Origin: Lachnospiraceae bacterium UBA3316 | Lineage (GTDB): Bacteria; Bacillota; Clostridia; Lachnospirales; Lachnospiraceae | NCBI GenBank assembly: GCA_002361955.1 | Contig: DESK01000004.1 | Location: 1 to 48,080 of the forward strand | DNA length: 48,080 bases | Direction of reading: 5' to 3' | Shown here: in pieces, positions 23,604-32,003 of the stretch | How the letters are laid out: every line of letters starts with the position of its first letter | Numbering within the stretch: position 1 is the first letter of the stretch | Translations under genes and position numbers: made by a program | Notes under the pieces: generated by a model | Databases searched by the model: none | What the model saw: the letters and a program-made list of their open reading frames with translations, nothing else | What the model was told of the DNA's origin: nothing

Positions 23604-24995
23604 CTACTTCATGCGCGCCGTCACATCGTCAATACTGCCCGCATTCAGGAAATAGCTCTCTGGAATGTGGTCATGCTTTCCTTCCAGAATCTCCTTAAAG
23701 CCGCGGATCGTCTCGGATAAGGGAACATAGCGCCCCTCCAGGCCTGTAAACTGCCCCGCCACAAAGAACGGCTGGGAAAGGAATCTCTGGATCTTTCTGG
23801 CACGGCTCACCACCAGCTTCTCATCCTCGGAGAGCTCATCCATACCCAGGATCGCGATGATATCCTGCAGCTCCTTATATTTCTGAAGAATCTCCTGCAC
23901 ACCTCTGGCCACTGCGTAATGCTCCTCTCCCACGACCCTGGGATCAAGGATACGAGATGTGGATTCCAGAGGGTCAACCGCTGGATAAATACCCAGCTCT
24001 ACAATGGAACGGGAAAGTACCGTAGTCGCGTCCAGATGGGCGAAGGTAGTGGCAGGCGCCGGGTCTGTCAAGTCATCCGCAGGCACATAAACGGCCTGTA
24101 CAGAGGTGATGGAACCGTTCTTTGTGGAAGTGATCCGCTCCTGCAAAGCGCCCATCTCCGTCTGCAGGGTCGGCTGATAGCCCACTGCCGAAGGCATACG
24201 TCCCAGAAGGGCCGATACCTCTGAGCCTGCCTGGGTAAACCGGAAGATATTGTCGATGAAGAGCAGCACGTCCTTACCGCCCTGGTCACGGAAATACTCT
24301 GCCATCGTAAGCCCTGTCAGGCCCACGCGCATCCTGGCTCCGGGCGGCTCGTTCATCTGTCCGAATACCATGGTCGTCTTATTGATAACGCCTGATTCCG
24401 TCATTTCATGGTACAGGTCATTTCCCTCACGTGTGCGCTCTCCTACACCTGTAAATACCGAATAGCCGCCGTGCTCCGTGGCGATGTTTCGGATCAGCTC
24501 CTGGATCAGCACCGTCTTTCCTACGCCTGCGCCGCCGAAGAGGCCGATCTTTCCTCCCTTCTGGTAGGGACAGAGCAGGTCTACCACCTTGATACCTGTT
24601 TCCAGGATTTCCGTAGATGTGGACTGCTCCTCAAAAGAAGGCGCGTTTCTGTGAATCGGGTAATATTCCACATTTTTCGGGGCTTCTTTATTGTCAATGG
24701 GGTCGCCCGTCACGTTGAAAATACGTCCCAGGGTCTTTTCTCCTACCGGAACAGAGATGGGCGCCCCGGTGGCCGCCGCCTCCATGCCCCGCACCAGTCC
24801 GTCGGTGGAGCCCATGGCGATGCAGCGCACCGTATCGTCTCCCAGGTGCTGGGCCACCTCCGCTACAAGCCTCTCCCCATCCCTCTGCCGGATATGGATC
24901 GCCTCATAGATCGCCGGAAGCCGTCCCTCGGTAAACTTGATGTCCAATACCGCGCCAACGACCTGGGTGATTTTTCCTATTGTTTGTTCTGCCAT
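23604..24995 (-). CDS. atpD: F1 ATP synthase beta subunit (catalytic)
   Basis: 463 residues, full length. It begins TIGKITQVVGAVLDIKF. Walker A is GGAGVGKTVLIQE (about 150-162), the catalytic Glu region is GVGERTREGNDLY, and the DELSEDEK loop (the DELSEED region) is present near 390. It forms the alpha3beta3 catalytic head that makes ATP from ADP and phosphate. It lies 13 bp after atpG. Confidence 0.99.
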   Translation of the reverse strand: MAEQTIGKITQVVGAVLDIKFTEGRLPAIYEAIHIRQRDGERLVAEVAQHLGDDTVRCIAMGSTDGLVRGMEAAATGAPISVPVGEKTLGRIFNVTGDPIDNKEAPKNVEYYPIHRNAPSFEEQSTSTEILETGIKVVDLLCPYQKGGKIGLFGGAGVGKTVLIQELIRNIATEHGGYSVFTGVGERTREGNDLYHEMTESGVINKTTMVFGQMNEPPGARMRVGLTGLTMAEYFRDQGGKDVLLFIDNIFRFTQAGSEVSALLGRMPSAVGYQPTLQTEMGALQERITSTKNGSITSVQAVYVPADDLTDPAPATTFAHLDATTVLSRSIVELGIYPAVDPLESTSRILDPRVVGEEHYAVARGVQEILQKYKELQDIIAILGMDELSEDEKLVVSRARKIQRFLSQPFFVAGQFTGLEGRYVPLSETIRGFKEILEGKHDHIPESYFLNAGSIDDVTARMK

Positions 24996-25008
24996 ATTTT
25001 TACTCCTT

Positions 25009-25866
25009 TTAGCTTATCGCCTCTGCACCGGCGATGATCTCTGTAAGCTCCTGGGTGATGGAGCCCTGCCTTGCCCTGTTATACTGTAAAGACAGATTTT
25101 CAATCATCTCCTCCGCATTGCTGGTGGCGGAATCCATGGCCTGCATTCTGGCACCGTTTTCGCTGGCCACAGCCTCTACCAGAGCGCCATAGAGGAGGCT
25201 GGTCAGATATTTCGGTATAATAACATTCAGCGCCTCTTCCTCCGAAGGCTCGTAGTTCATAGGCGTCCTGGCCTCCTCCTTGGTGAGCTCCTGTTCGGAA
25301 AATTCCACAGGCAGAAGCTTTATGAATTTCGGCTCATGGACCACCGTATTTTTAAAGGATGTGTAGGCCAGATAAATCTCGCCCACCCGATCCTGCATAA
25401 AATCCTCGAGCAGCCGCTCTCCGATCATCTTGGCATCGGAAAACAGGGGCGCGTTGATCACATCACTGTAATCCTTGCATACCTGGTAGCCCTGTTTCTC
25501 CAGGGCGTCCCTGCCCTTGCGCCCGATGGTGTAGAGCAGCACATCCTCCTTGTTCAGGCCGCTGCCCGCAACCAGCTTCGTCACATTGGAATTGTAGCCT
25601 CCTGCCAGGCCCCGGTTGGAGGTGATCACGATCACTGCCTTCTTATCCGACGCGCCCTGCTTCAGATAGGGATGGTCGATGTTCCCTGATCTTGCCAACA
25701 TAGAAGTTACCGTGTTGTACATATATTGAAAATAAGGCCGGGAATGCTCCGCTCTCTCTTTCGTTTTCTGAAGCTTGACAGTAGAAACCAGCTTCATGGC
25801 CTTCGTGATCTGGCTGGTGCTGGTGATACTGTTCTTCCGCCTCTGAATATCTCTCATAGAAGCCAT
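25009..25866 (-). CDS. atpG: F1 ATP synthase gamma subunit
   Basis: 285 residues. It starts ASMRDIQRRKNSITSTSQITKAMKLVSTVKLQK, the N-terminal coiled-coil signature, and ends with SLQYNRARQGSITQELTEIIAGA, the C-terminal helix of the central stalk. It rotates inside the alpha3beta3 head and couples it to the c-ring. Between atpA (16 bp gap) and atpD. Confidence 0.98.
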   Translation of the reverse strand: MASMRDIQRRKNSITSTSQITKAMKLVSTVKLQKTKERAEHSRPYFQYMYNTVTSMLARSGNIDHPYLKQGASDKKAVIVITSNRGLAGGYNSNVTKLVAGSGLNKEDVLLYTIGRKGRDALEKQGYQVCKDYSDVINAPLFSDAKMIGERLLEDFMQDRVGEIYLAYTSFKNTVVHEPKFIKLLPVEFSEQELTKEEARTPMNYEPSEEEALNVIIPKYLTSLLYGALVEAVASENGARMQAMDSATSNAEEMIENLSLQYNRARQGSITQELTEIIAGAEAIS

Positions 25867-25882
25867 TTGCGTTCACCCCTCT

Positions 25883-27391
25883 TTACTTTCCGAATGCATC
25901 CTTACACTCTTTGATCGCTTTTACAAGGGCGCCCTCCGTCTCCTCTGAGATCACCTTTTCCGTGCGGATCGTCTCCGGAATCTCCGGATATTTTGTCTGA
26001 ATATGCTCAAAAAGCTGCTTTTCAAAAGCCTGTATCTCCCCAGTGGGAATATCAAGCAGATATTTATTCGTAGCCGCGTACAGGATGATTACCTGAAACT
26101 CTACGGGCATGGGCGCGTACTGAGGCTGCTTTAAGACCTCCTTCAGCCGTTCGCCCTGGGCCAGCTTCTCCTTGGTATCGGCATCCAGCTCGGAGCCAAA
26201 CTGAGAGAACGCCGCCAGCTCCCTGTACTGGGCCAGCTCCACACGGATCGGCGCGGCGATTTTCTTCATCGCTTTGATCTGGGCAGCGCCGCCCACCCTC
26301 GACACGGAAAGTCCGGCATTTACCGCCGGGCGGAAGCCCGCGTTAAACATCTCCGTCTCCAGATAGATCTGTCCATCTGTGATAGAGATTACATTTGTGG
26401 GGATGTAAGCCGATACGTCCCCGGCCTGGGTCTCAATAATCGGAAGAGCCGTAAGGGAACCGCCTCCCAGCTCATCGGAAAGCCTTGCGGCCCGCTCCAG
26501 AAGCCTGGAATGTAAGTAGAAAACGTCTCCCGGGTAAGCCTCACGGCCTGGCGGACGCCTCAAAAGCAGGGACAGGGTACGGTAAGCCGCCGCATGCTTG
26601 GTGAGGTCGTCGTAGATCACCAGCACATCCTTTCCCTGTTCCATCCATTCCTCGCCGATGGCGCAGCCCGCGTAAGGCGCAATATATTGCAGGGGAGCCA
26701 GCTCACTGGCTGTGGAAACCACCACCATGGTGTAATCCATGGCCCCGTATTCTGTCAGGGTTTTTACGATGCCTGCCACGGTGGACGCCTTCTGGCCGAT
26801 CGCCACATAGATACAGTAGACGCCCTGCCCCTTCTGGTTGATGATCGTATCCAGGGCGATGGCCGTCTTTCCTGTCTGCCTGTCTCCGATAATCAGCTCA
26901 CGCTGGCCTCTACCGATGGGCACCATGGAATCGATGGCCTTGATTCCTGTCTGCAGGGGCGTATCCACGGATTTTCTTGTGATAACACCGGGCGCCACCC
27001 TCTCGATCTTCCTGTATTTGTCTGTGTGTATGGGGCCCTTGCCGTCAATGGGCATACCAAGGGCATTGACTACCCTGCCCAGCATCGCGTCTCCTACCGG
27101 CACTTCCACCACGGTTCCCGTGGTCTTTACCGTATCGCCCTCGCTGATGTGGGAGGTATCGCCCAACAGCACGGCGCCCACATTGTCCTCCTCCAGATTC
27201 AACACCATACCGTGGATCTCTCCCGGAAATTCCAGAAGCTCTCCCTGCATGGCATTCTCCAGCCCATGGATCCTGGCGATACCGTCCGCCACCTGGATGA
27301 CGGTTCCCACGTCTGCCACGGAAACTTTTGAGGAGTACCGTTTAACCTGCTCTTTAATCACAGAGCTTATTTCCTCTGGTTTCAAATTCAT
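25883..27391 (-). CDS. atpA: F1 ATP synthase alpha subunit
   Basis: 502 residues, full length. It begins LKPEEISSVIKEQVKRY. Walker A is GDRQTGKTAIALD (about 169-181) and the alpha signature PAVNAGLSVSRVGGAAQ is present near 362-378, with the arginine finger in SVSRVG. It forms the non-catalytic nucleotide sites of the head. Its ATG overlaps the end of atpH by 4 bases, pointing to translational coupling. Confidence 0.99.
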   Translation of the reverse strand: MNLKPEEISSVIKEQVKRYSSKVSVADVGTVIQVADGIARIHGLENAMQGELLEFPGEIHGMVLNLEEDNVGAVLLGDTSHISEGDTVKTTGTVVEVPVGDAMLGRVVNALGMPIDGKGPIHTDKYRKIERVAPGVITRKSVDTPLQTGIKAIDSMVPIGRGQRELIIGDRQTGKTAIALDTIINQKGQGVYCIYVAIGQKASTVAGIVKTLTEYGAMDYTMVVVSTASELAPLQYIAPYAGCAIGEEWMEQGKDVLVIYDDLTKHAAAYRTLSLLLRRPPGREAYPGDVFYLHSRLLERAARLSDELGGGSLTALPIIETQAGDVSAYIPTNVISITDGQIYLETEMFNAGFRPAVNAGLSVSRVGGAAQIKAMKKIAAPIRVELAQYRELAAFSQFGSELDADTKEKLAQGERLKEVLKQPQYAPMPVEFQVIILYAATNKYLLDIPTGEIQAFEKQLFEHIQTKYPEIPETIRTEKVISEETEGALVKAIKECKDAFGK

Positions 27392-27963
27392 GAGGCCCTT
27401 TCACCTTCTTTCTTATCGTCTAACGAAATTTTTAAAAGCTGGCTGGTCAGCTGGTTCAGCTTATATTTTAAACTGCCGTCCACCACCCGGTCTCCGATTC
27501 GGATGACCAGGCCCCCGATCAGGCTTTTGTCCACCTGCCAGTCGATTTCCAGCGTTTTGTAATCTGTCGTTGCCATAAGCTTGCTGCGGATCTGCTCTTT
27601 TTGCTCCCTGCGAAGCTCTGCGGCTGATTTTACCGTCACGACACCGATTTTTTTGTACTCCTTCACCCGCATCGTCAGATAGTCAAAGACCTTCGGAAGC
27701 TCCCGAAAGCGTCCCTTTGAAACTACCACGGTGAGAAATCCCGTCACATCGTCAGAGACCTGTCCGGAAAAACAGTTCTCAATCAGACGTACCTTTTCCT
27801 CCTTGATGATCTTTGGATGGGTCATCAGAGCCTGCAGCTCCTGGTTCTCCTCCAGAGCCTTCCTGACAGCCCGCATCTCTTCCATCATTTCATCTATGCG
27901 GCCGTCCTCCACAGCTATCTGAAAAAGCGCCTCGCCATATACCTTTGACGCTAACTTAGCCAT
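27388..27963 (-). CDS. atpH: F1 ATP synthase delta subunit
   Basis: 191 residues of the OSCP/delta family (KVYGEALFQIAVEDGRIDEMMEE near the N terminus, PKIIKEEKVRLIENCF, and VDKSLIGGLVIRIGDRVVDGS near the C terminus). It joins the top of F1 to the b-subunit stator stalk. It overlaps atpF by 13 bases and atpA by 4. Confidence 0.97.
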   Translation of the reverse strand: MAKLASKVYGEALFQIAVEDGRIDEMMEEMRAVRKALEENQELQALMTHPKIIKEEKVRLIENCFSGQVSDDVTGFLTVVVSKGRFRELPKVFDYLTMRVKEYKKIGVVTVKSAAELRREQKEQIRSKLMATTDYKTLEIDWQVDKSLIGGLVIRIGDRVVDGSLKYKLNQLTSQLLKISLDDKKEGERAS

Positions 27964-28466
27964 GTTTTATCTCCTATCTCTTTTAAGGTCTCTTCCACCA
28001 GGCTGTCCTGAATCTGGGCGTCCACCGTCTGGGCCACAATTTTCTGCGCCATCAGTGCCGCGATCTGAATCATCTCTTTCTTCATATCATCCGCCGCCGC
28101 CTTCTTCTCAAGCTCTGCCTGCCGGTTTGCCCTGTCTATGATCCTGGACGCTTCCGCTTTGGCCTCTTCGATAATCTTTGCTTCATTCTGTAAAGCTTTT
28201 TTCCTGGCCTCACTTAAAATAGCTTCCGCCTCTTTCTCGATTCCCTTAAGCTTCCCATCGTAATCCGCCTTCAGCGCAGCCGCATCCTCTTTGTCCTGCT
28301 TTGCCGTGTCGATCTCTTCCTGTATCTTATCCTGCCTCTTTTTCAGAAATGCCCGCACCGGGTTAAACAGAAAATAGGAAAGAAATGTAAACATAACCAG
28401 CATGGAGAGCATCAGCAGCACAGTATCATGGATTAGCTGAGGGTCCAGGTTGAACAATCGTTCCAA
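27951..28466 (-). CDS. atpF: Fo ATP synthase b subunit
   Basis: 171 residues: one N-terminal membrane helix (about 12-34, TVLLMLSMLVMFTFLSYFLF) and a long charged helix (about 40-150) forming the dimeric peripheral stalk. GGAGG lies upstream of the ATG. Only one b-type gene is present, so a homodimer is expected. It lies 70 bp after atpE. Confidence 0.96.
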   Translation of the reverse strand: MERLFNLDPQLIHDTVLLMLSMLVMFTFLSYFLFNPVRAFLKKRQDKIQEEIDTAKQDKEDAAALKADYDGKLKGIEKEAEAILSEARKKALQNEAKIIEEAKAEASRIIDRANRQAELEKKAAADDMKKEMIQIAALMAQKIVAQTVDAQIQDSLVEETLKEIGDKTWLS

Positions 28467-28536
28467 GAGTCCGCCTCCTCTCTGTATTTACATCATATTT
28501 GATTCGTTGCCATCTGCGGCAACATCGATTCCTCTT

Positions 28537-28794
28537 TTACAGTTTTCCGAGAAGCGGATTCGCAAATAAGAGGATGAACGCGATCGCCAGTCCGTAAAGA
28601 CCTGTCGTCTCGGCTACGGCCTGTCCCAGAAGCATGGTTGACATAATGTCTGACTTGGCCCCCGGATTTCTTCCCACAGCGCTTGCGCCATATCCTGCCG
28701 CGATACCCTGGCCGATACCAGGTCCGATACCTGCGATCATAGCTAAACCTGCGCCAATAGCGGAACATGCTAAAACTAATCCTCTGTCACTCAT
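28537..28794 (-). CDS. atpE: Fo ATP synthase c subunit with Na+-type ion site
   Basis: 85 residues, two membrane helices with a polar loop (GRNPGAK). The ion-binding Glu is E62 in GQAVAETTGLYG, with Q29 in GPGIGQG. The set Q29, V60, E62, T63, T64, Y67 lines up at a constant offset of 3 with Q32, V63, E65, S66, T67, Y70, the Na+ site of the Ilyobacter tartaricus c-ring, with Thr in place of the Ser. The enzyme is therefore predicted to pump or use Na+. AGGAGG lies 7 nt before the ATG. Confidence 0.97.
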   Translation of the reverse strand: MSDRGLVLACSAIGAGLAMIAGIGPGIGQGIAAGYGASAVGRNPGAKSDIMSTMLLGQAVAETTGLYGLAIAFILLFANPLLGKL

Positions 28795-28840
28795 AATTTG
28801 ATTCCTCCTGATTAATTTAATAAAGAAATATGATAACTTA

Positions 28841-29542
28841 TCACTCCGGCATCTTATCCGTGGTATATACCATCGTCAGCATACAGAACACATACGTCTG
28901 GATGGCGCCGGAAAATACATCAAAGTAAATGTGCAGGATTCCCGGCCAGCCGATGGCGAAGCGGGAAAGCAGCGAATAGATCAGCGACATCATAACCGTC
29001 CCTGAAAGCACGTTTCCGAAAAGCCTCAGGGAGAGGGAGAACGGAACGGCAATCTCACCGATCAGATTGATCGGAAACAGGAAGGGCAGCGGTTTGAAGA
29101 GGCCGGTAAACGCGCCGAACTTGTTATACTTAATGTTATTATACTGGATGATGGCAAAGGTCATAAGGCCCAGAGGAAGGGTTACGCCGTAATCGGCCGT
29201 AGGTGCCCTCAGGCCAAACAGCCCGGATATATTGCTGACAAGAATAAAAAGGAAGAGAGATCCTATATAATTAAGAAATTTCTTTCCATTTTTACCCATG
29301 CTCCCATAAACCATCTTATCCAGAAATTCCACGATCAGCTCCACGATATTCTGGAAGCCTCCAGGTACCTCATCCGCGTGGCGGATCTTATAATTGGCCG
29401 CCACCGCGAATACCATCAGAACCAACATGACTACCAGGATGCTGACATGGGTTGTAGTGATCCAGAGCTCCTGCCCGAACAGTTCGTATTTGAACAGCCC
29501 ATGTATCATGAAATCTACATCACCGCCTGCAGCTAATAACAC
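28841..29542 (-). CDS. atpB: Fo ATP synthase a subunit
   Basis: 233 residues with about five to six membrane helices. The essential stator Arg is in PFSLSLRLFGNVLSG (about 183-197). It forms the two half-channels that feed ions to the c-ring. The start is a GTG at 29542 with AAGG 7 nt upstream; the nearby ATG is out of frame, and the next in-frame ATG is at residue 12. It is the third gene of the operon, after atpZ and atpI. Confidence 0.96.
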   Translation of the reverse strand: MLLAAGGDVDFMIHGLFKYELFGQELWITTTHVSILVVMLVLMVFAVAANYKIRHADEVPGGFQNIVELIVEFLDKMVYGSMGKNGKKFLNYIGSLFLFILVSNISGLFGLRAPTADYGVTLPLGLMTFAIIQYNNIKYNKFGAFTGLFKPLPFLFPINLIGEIAVPFSLSLRLFGNVLSGTVMMSLIYSLLSRFAIGWPGILHIYFDVFSGAIQTYVFCMLTMVYTTDKMPE

Positions 29543-29546
29543 ATTT

Positions 29547-29957
29547 TCACCTTCTTTCTTTCTCTTTTTTGTGTATCAGCCTGTGCAGAACAGGCTGAAA
29601 GTATGCCCCAAATTTCAGTGTGAAAAGCCCTGCGAAAATGGCCAGGGGGCTTCCGATCCGAAGCAGATGCGCTGCGCCGAAAACGACAACAATCATCCCC
29701 ATGCGAAGCACGGCCATTTTCTGCATATAGCTCTTTGCGTCCTTTTCCGTAAACTCCAAAGACTGCCCGATGCTGTAGTTCATATGGAGGCCCAGGACGA
29801 CTGCCAGGAGCATCCCCAAAAGAAGCCCTATCGTAAAGCTTCCCTTGTCCGGCACAAACCAAATGAGTACCAGCCAGATGGCTGCCCCGAACAGGAGGAT
29901 GCCAAGCAAAAGCTCCCTTACTGTGTCACTCATCTGTCCGAGAAACCGTTTCATCAT
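29547..29957 (-). CDS. ATP synthase subunit I-like protein
   Basis: 136 residues with four predicted membrane helices in two pairs (about 16-35, 41-60, 80-100, 102-122). The position between atpZ and atpB and the pattern fit the AtpI family (PF03899), which aids c-ring assembly in other bacteria, including for Na+-type rings. Its start overlaps atpZ by 32 bases and its stop is 4 bp ahead of atpB. The start has GGGAGG upstream of tandem ATGs. Confidence 0.82.
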   Translation of the reverse strand: MMKRFLGQMSDTVRELLLGILLFGAAIWLVLIWFVPDKGSFTIGLLLGMLLAVVLGLHMNYSIGQSLEFTEKDAKSYMQKMAVLRMGMIVVVFGAAHLLRIGSPLAIFAGLFTLKFGAYFQPVLHRLIHKKEKERR

Positions 29958-30180
29958 GCTTTTTCCCTCCCTTTTGCTCCACCAGGCCCTGTAGCAGCAG
30001 CCAGGTATTTCTTCCGCCTGCCAGGATGCCTAAAATCAGCAGCACGGGCACGGTGCTCCACCCGAATTTCGCATCCAGCCACTGACCTGCAAAGACGCAT
30101 AAAACAACAGGAGCAAGCATACTGATGCCCACCTGTGTAATCATTGCCAGGTTTTTTATGACATTCTTATCAGGTTTCAT
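29926..30180 (-). CDS. AtpZ/AtpI family protein
   Basis: 84 residues with two membrane helices (about 13-35 and 42-62), in the pattern NLAMITQVGISMLAPVVLCV...GQWLDAKFG...LLILGILAGG of the ATPase gene 1 (AtpZ) family. It is the first gene of the operon. Its 3' end overlaps the AtpI-like gene by 32 bases. The role is accessory and possibly concerns ion supply or assembly. AAAGGAGCGG precedes the ATG. Confidence 0.85.
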   Translation of the reverse strand: MKPDKNVIKNLAMITQVGISMLAPVVLCVFAGQWLDAKFGWSTVPVLLILGILAGGRNTWLLLQGLVEQKGGKKHDETVSRTDE

Positions 30181-30211
30181 ATGCCGCTCCTTTCACACGA
30201 ACTTTAGCACT

Positions 30212-30240
30212 ATATTAACTCATTTATGCACAATTGTCCA
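30212..30240 (-). promoter_or_regulatory. sigma-A promoter of the ATP synthase operon
   Basis: Minus strand TGGACA (30240-30235), a 17-nt spacer, TAATAT (30217-30212), about 32 nt ahead of the first start codon. Confidence 0.7.
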
Positions 30241-30280
30241 GTAACTTCGAATGGACATTTCACCAAATTTGCCCAGAATC

Positions 30281-30308
30281 GTAACCATTCAGGCACCTGA
30301 ACGGTTAC
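30281..30308 (-). terminator. hairpin after ytvI
   Basis: GTAACCATTCAG (30281-30292) and CTGAACGGTTAC (30297-30308) pair with one mismatch over a 4-nt loop, just past the ytvI stop. A T tract is missing, so it may be a weak terminator or a 3'-end stabiliser. Confidence 0.5.
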
Positions 30309-30314
30309 CCCAAA

Positions 30315-31364
30315 TCAGCGTCCATCCCCCTCCTTCTCGCTCCCCCAGATCTCCCTGACGCACTCCAGGATCACCAGCAGGCTCATAGGCCCCAAAAGAA
30401 CGCCGGAAACGCCGAAAAGATAGATCCCCGCATACACCACCAGAGCGATCACGATGGGGTACACCCCCATCCTGTCCCCCAAAAGCCGGGGCTCCAGATA
30501 CTCCCTGACGCCGCTTGCCAGGATAAAGAAAGTGAAGTACGCCGCGGCATGAAAAAAATCTCCCCGCAGCAGGCACAGCAGGGACCAGGGCACAAAAACC
30601 GTACCGGTGCCGATGAAAGGCAGCACGTCCAACGCGCCAATCAAAATTCCCACCAGAAGGGCATAGGGGTTTCCCGTCATCCAAAGCCCCAGCACACAGA
30701 CAACGATGATGATCAGCATGATGATCAGCTGAGACTTGAGATAAGCGCCCCCCAGCCTCCACAGACGCTGAAAAATATTTACCGCTCTCTGATATCCCCT
30801 GTATTCCCGGAGCCGCCCACGGATCGCGTCATAATCCTTAATGATCAGCAGGACAGCTATAAAAATCAGGAAAAAGCAGCCCAGGACTTTCATAAACCCC
30901 ACCGCGTACTCCACAGAATGCTGCACCAGCCCCGGCATGGCGTACTCCCTGATATGGACGCCGGCCCGGTCCATATTCTGTTCCAGAAAGATCATCACCT
31001 GGCCGCCGTCCACGCCGAACGCGCGCTCTGCCGCCCGGCAGCACTGCATGGCGGCCTCGTTCACCTGGGCCTCATAATATTCCAGCCGGGACACCACGCT
31101 TCGGATCTGCTCACAGAGCCTGGCCCCCAGAAACCATCCCGAAAAGCAGATAGCCCCTGTCCCCGCCAGCAGAATCACCAGAGTGATGACGCCCTTATTG
31201 ACAGGCAGCCGCTTTTCCAGCCTTGCGGCCAGGGGATATATCCAGTGCGCCAGCAAAAATGCCACAAAAAAAGGAGCCACCGCTGGCAGAAGGTACCGCA
31301 TACCTAAATAGACTGCCAGGGTGATCCCCGTAATTCCCAAAATCTTCTTCGCTTTTTCTCCCAT
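30315..31364 (-). CDS. YtvI/AI-2E family membrane permease
   Basis: 349 residues from MGEKAKKI, with GGGGGAG 7 nt upstream. About eight membrane segments and the family signature PFIGTGTVFVPWSL plus LEPRLLGDRMGVYPIVIAL identify the PF01594 group. Its clostridial and Bacillus YtvI branch is described as a sporulation integral membrane protein. The substrate is unknown; AI-2 export should not be assumed. A forespore-type promoter lies upstream, identical in layout to that of ywmB. Flanked by a hairpin downstream and the MarR-gene terminator upstream, so it is monocistronic. Confidence 0.85.
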   Translation of the reverse strand: MGEKAKKILGITGITLAVYLGMRYLLPAVAPFFVAFLLAHWIYPLAARLEKRLPVNKGVITLVILLAGTGAICFSGWFLGARLCEQIRSVVSRLEYYEAQVNEAAMQCCRAAERAFGVDGGQVMIFLEQNMDRAGVHIREYAMPGLVQHSVEYAVGFMKVLGCFFLIFIAVLLIIKDYDAIRGRLREYRGYQRAVNIFQRLWRLGGAYLKSQLIIMLIIIVVCVLGLWMTGNPYALLVGILIGALDVLPFIGTGTVFVPWSLLCLLRGDFFHAAAYFTFFILASGVREYLEPRLLGDRMGVYPIVIALVVYAGIYLFGVSGVLLGPMSLLVILECVREIWGSEKEGDGR

Positions 31365-31394
31365 GACCGCTCCCCCCGTGGATATCTTTTCCAC

Positions 31395-31423
31395 AGTATG
31401 CCCCAAAAACCTTCTTTTTATCC
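31395..31423 (-). promoter_or_regulatory. forespore (sigma-F/G-like) promoter of ytvI
   Basis: Minus strand GGATA (31423-31419), a 15-nt spacer, GGGCATACT (31403-31395). The -10 matches GGNNANAHT fully; the -35 differs from GYWTA at one position. The shared TACTGTGGAAA follows in both this and the ywmB promoter. Confidence 0.5.
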
Positions 31424-31446
31424 ACAGAAAGAGCGAATATACACGC

Positions 31447-31494
31447 AAAACCCGGTGACAACCGCAAATATCTGCGGCTGACGCCGGGTTTTTT
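31447..31494 (-). terminator. terminator after the MarR gene
   Basis: AAAACCCGG (31447-31455) pairs with CCGGGTTTT (about 31484-31492), with an inner CCGCA/TGCGG stem. T-rich tails occur on both strands. The MarR stop codon lies next to it. Confidence 0.75.
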
Positions 31495-31495
31495 C

Positions 31496-31936
31496 TTACC
31501 GATAGCTGTTAAAAAAATCCTTCAGGTTTGTCAGGGCCTGCACCAGCACCTTCGTTTCTTCCCGGGAAAGCCCCTTCAGCGTGGCGTTTATCATCTCCCT
31601 GTGGAAACTCTCATGGTGCCGGCAGGCATGCTCGCCCTTTGCGGTCAGGGAGATCAGCACGACCCTCCTGTCTTCCTCGCTCCGCACCCGATGCACATAA
31701 CCTTTTTTTACAAGACTGTTGATCGCTGTTGTCAGGGTTCCCACGGTGATGGAAAGCTTCTTTGCCACCGCCGACATACTCTGGGGACTGGACAGCCCAA
31801 TGGCCTCCAAAATATGCATATCATTGTTTGTAATATCTTTAAATTCCTCCGTGATGATAGCCTTCTCCTCGATGGACATGATATCCTGAAACAGCCCGGT
31901 CAGTACCGAGTGAAACGTATCATAACTGTTCACCAC
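31496..31936 (-). CDS. MarR family transcriptional regulator
   Basis: About 146 residues of winged-helix regulator. The DNA-binding part (about 50-100) has MSAVAKKLSITVGTLTTAINSLVKKGYVHR and the wing SEEDRRVVLISLTAKG. It binds DNA as a dimer and usually responds to a small ligand. I prefer GTG at 31936 (or the adjacent GTG at 31933) because AAAGGGGGG lies 6-9 nt upstream; a TTG at 31957 would place that site inside the gene. It follows the flavodiiron gene by 67 bp with an AACGG-TT-CCGTT repeat between them. It could be cotranscribed with it or self-regulated. Confidence 0.88.
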   Translation of the reverse strand: MVNSYDTFHSVLTGLFQDIMSIEEKAIITEEFKDITNNDMHILEAIGLSSPQSMSAVAKKLSITVGTLTTAINSLVKKGYVHRVRSEEDRRVVLISLTAKGEHACRHHESFHREMINATLKGLSREETKVLVQALTNLKDFFNSYR

Positions 31937-32003
31937 CGCTTCCCCCCTTTTTCTCAAACGTATCTTTCTCTGATCACTTCGTAACGGTTCCGTTCCCTCA
32001 CAG

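Noticed and set aside
31375..31440. TTATCCACA and TTTTCCACA, resembling DnaA boxes, and similar sequence at 23040-23090, suggesting a replication-linked site near dnaB
   Set aside because: Only one perfect box per site, no AT-rich unwinding region and no dnaA/dnaN. The same bases are better explained as two forespore-type promoters with fixed spacing.
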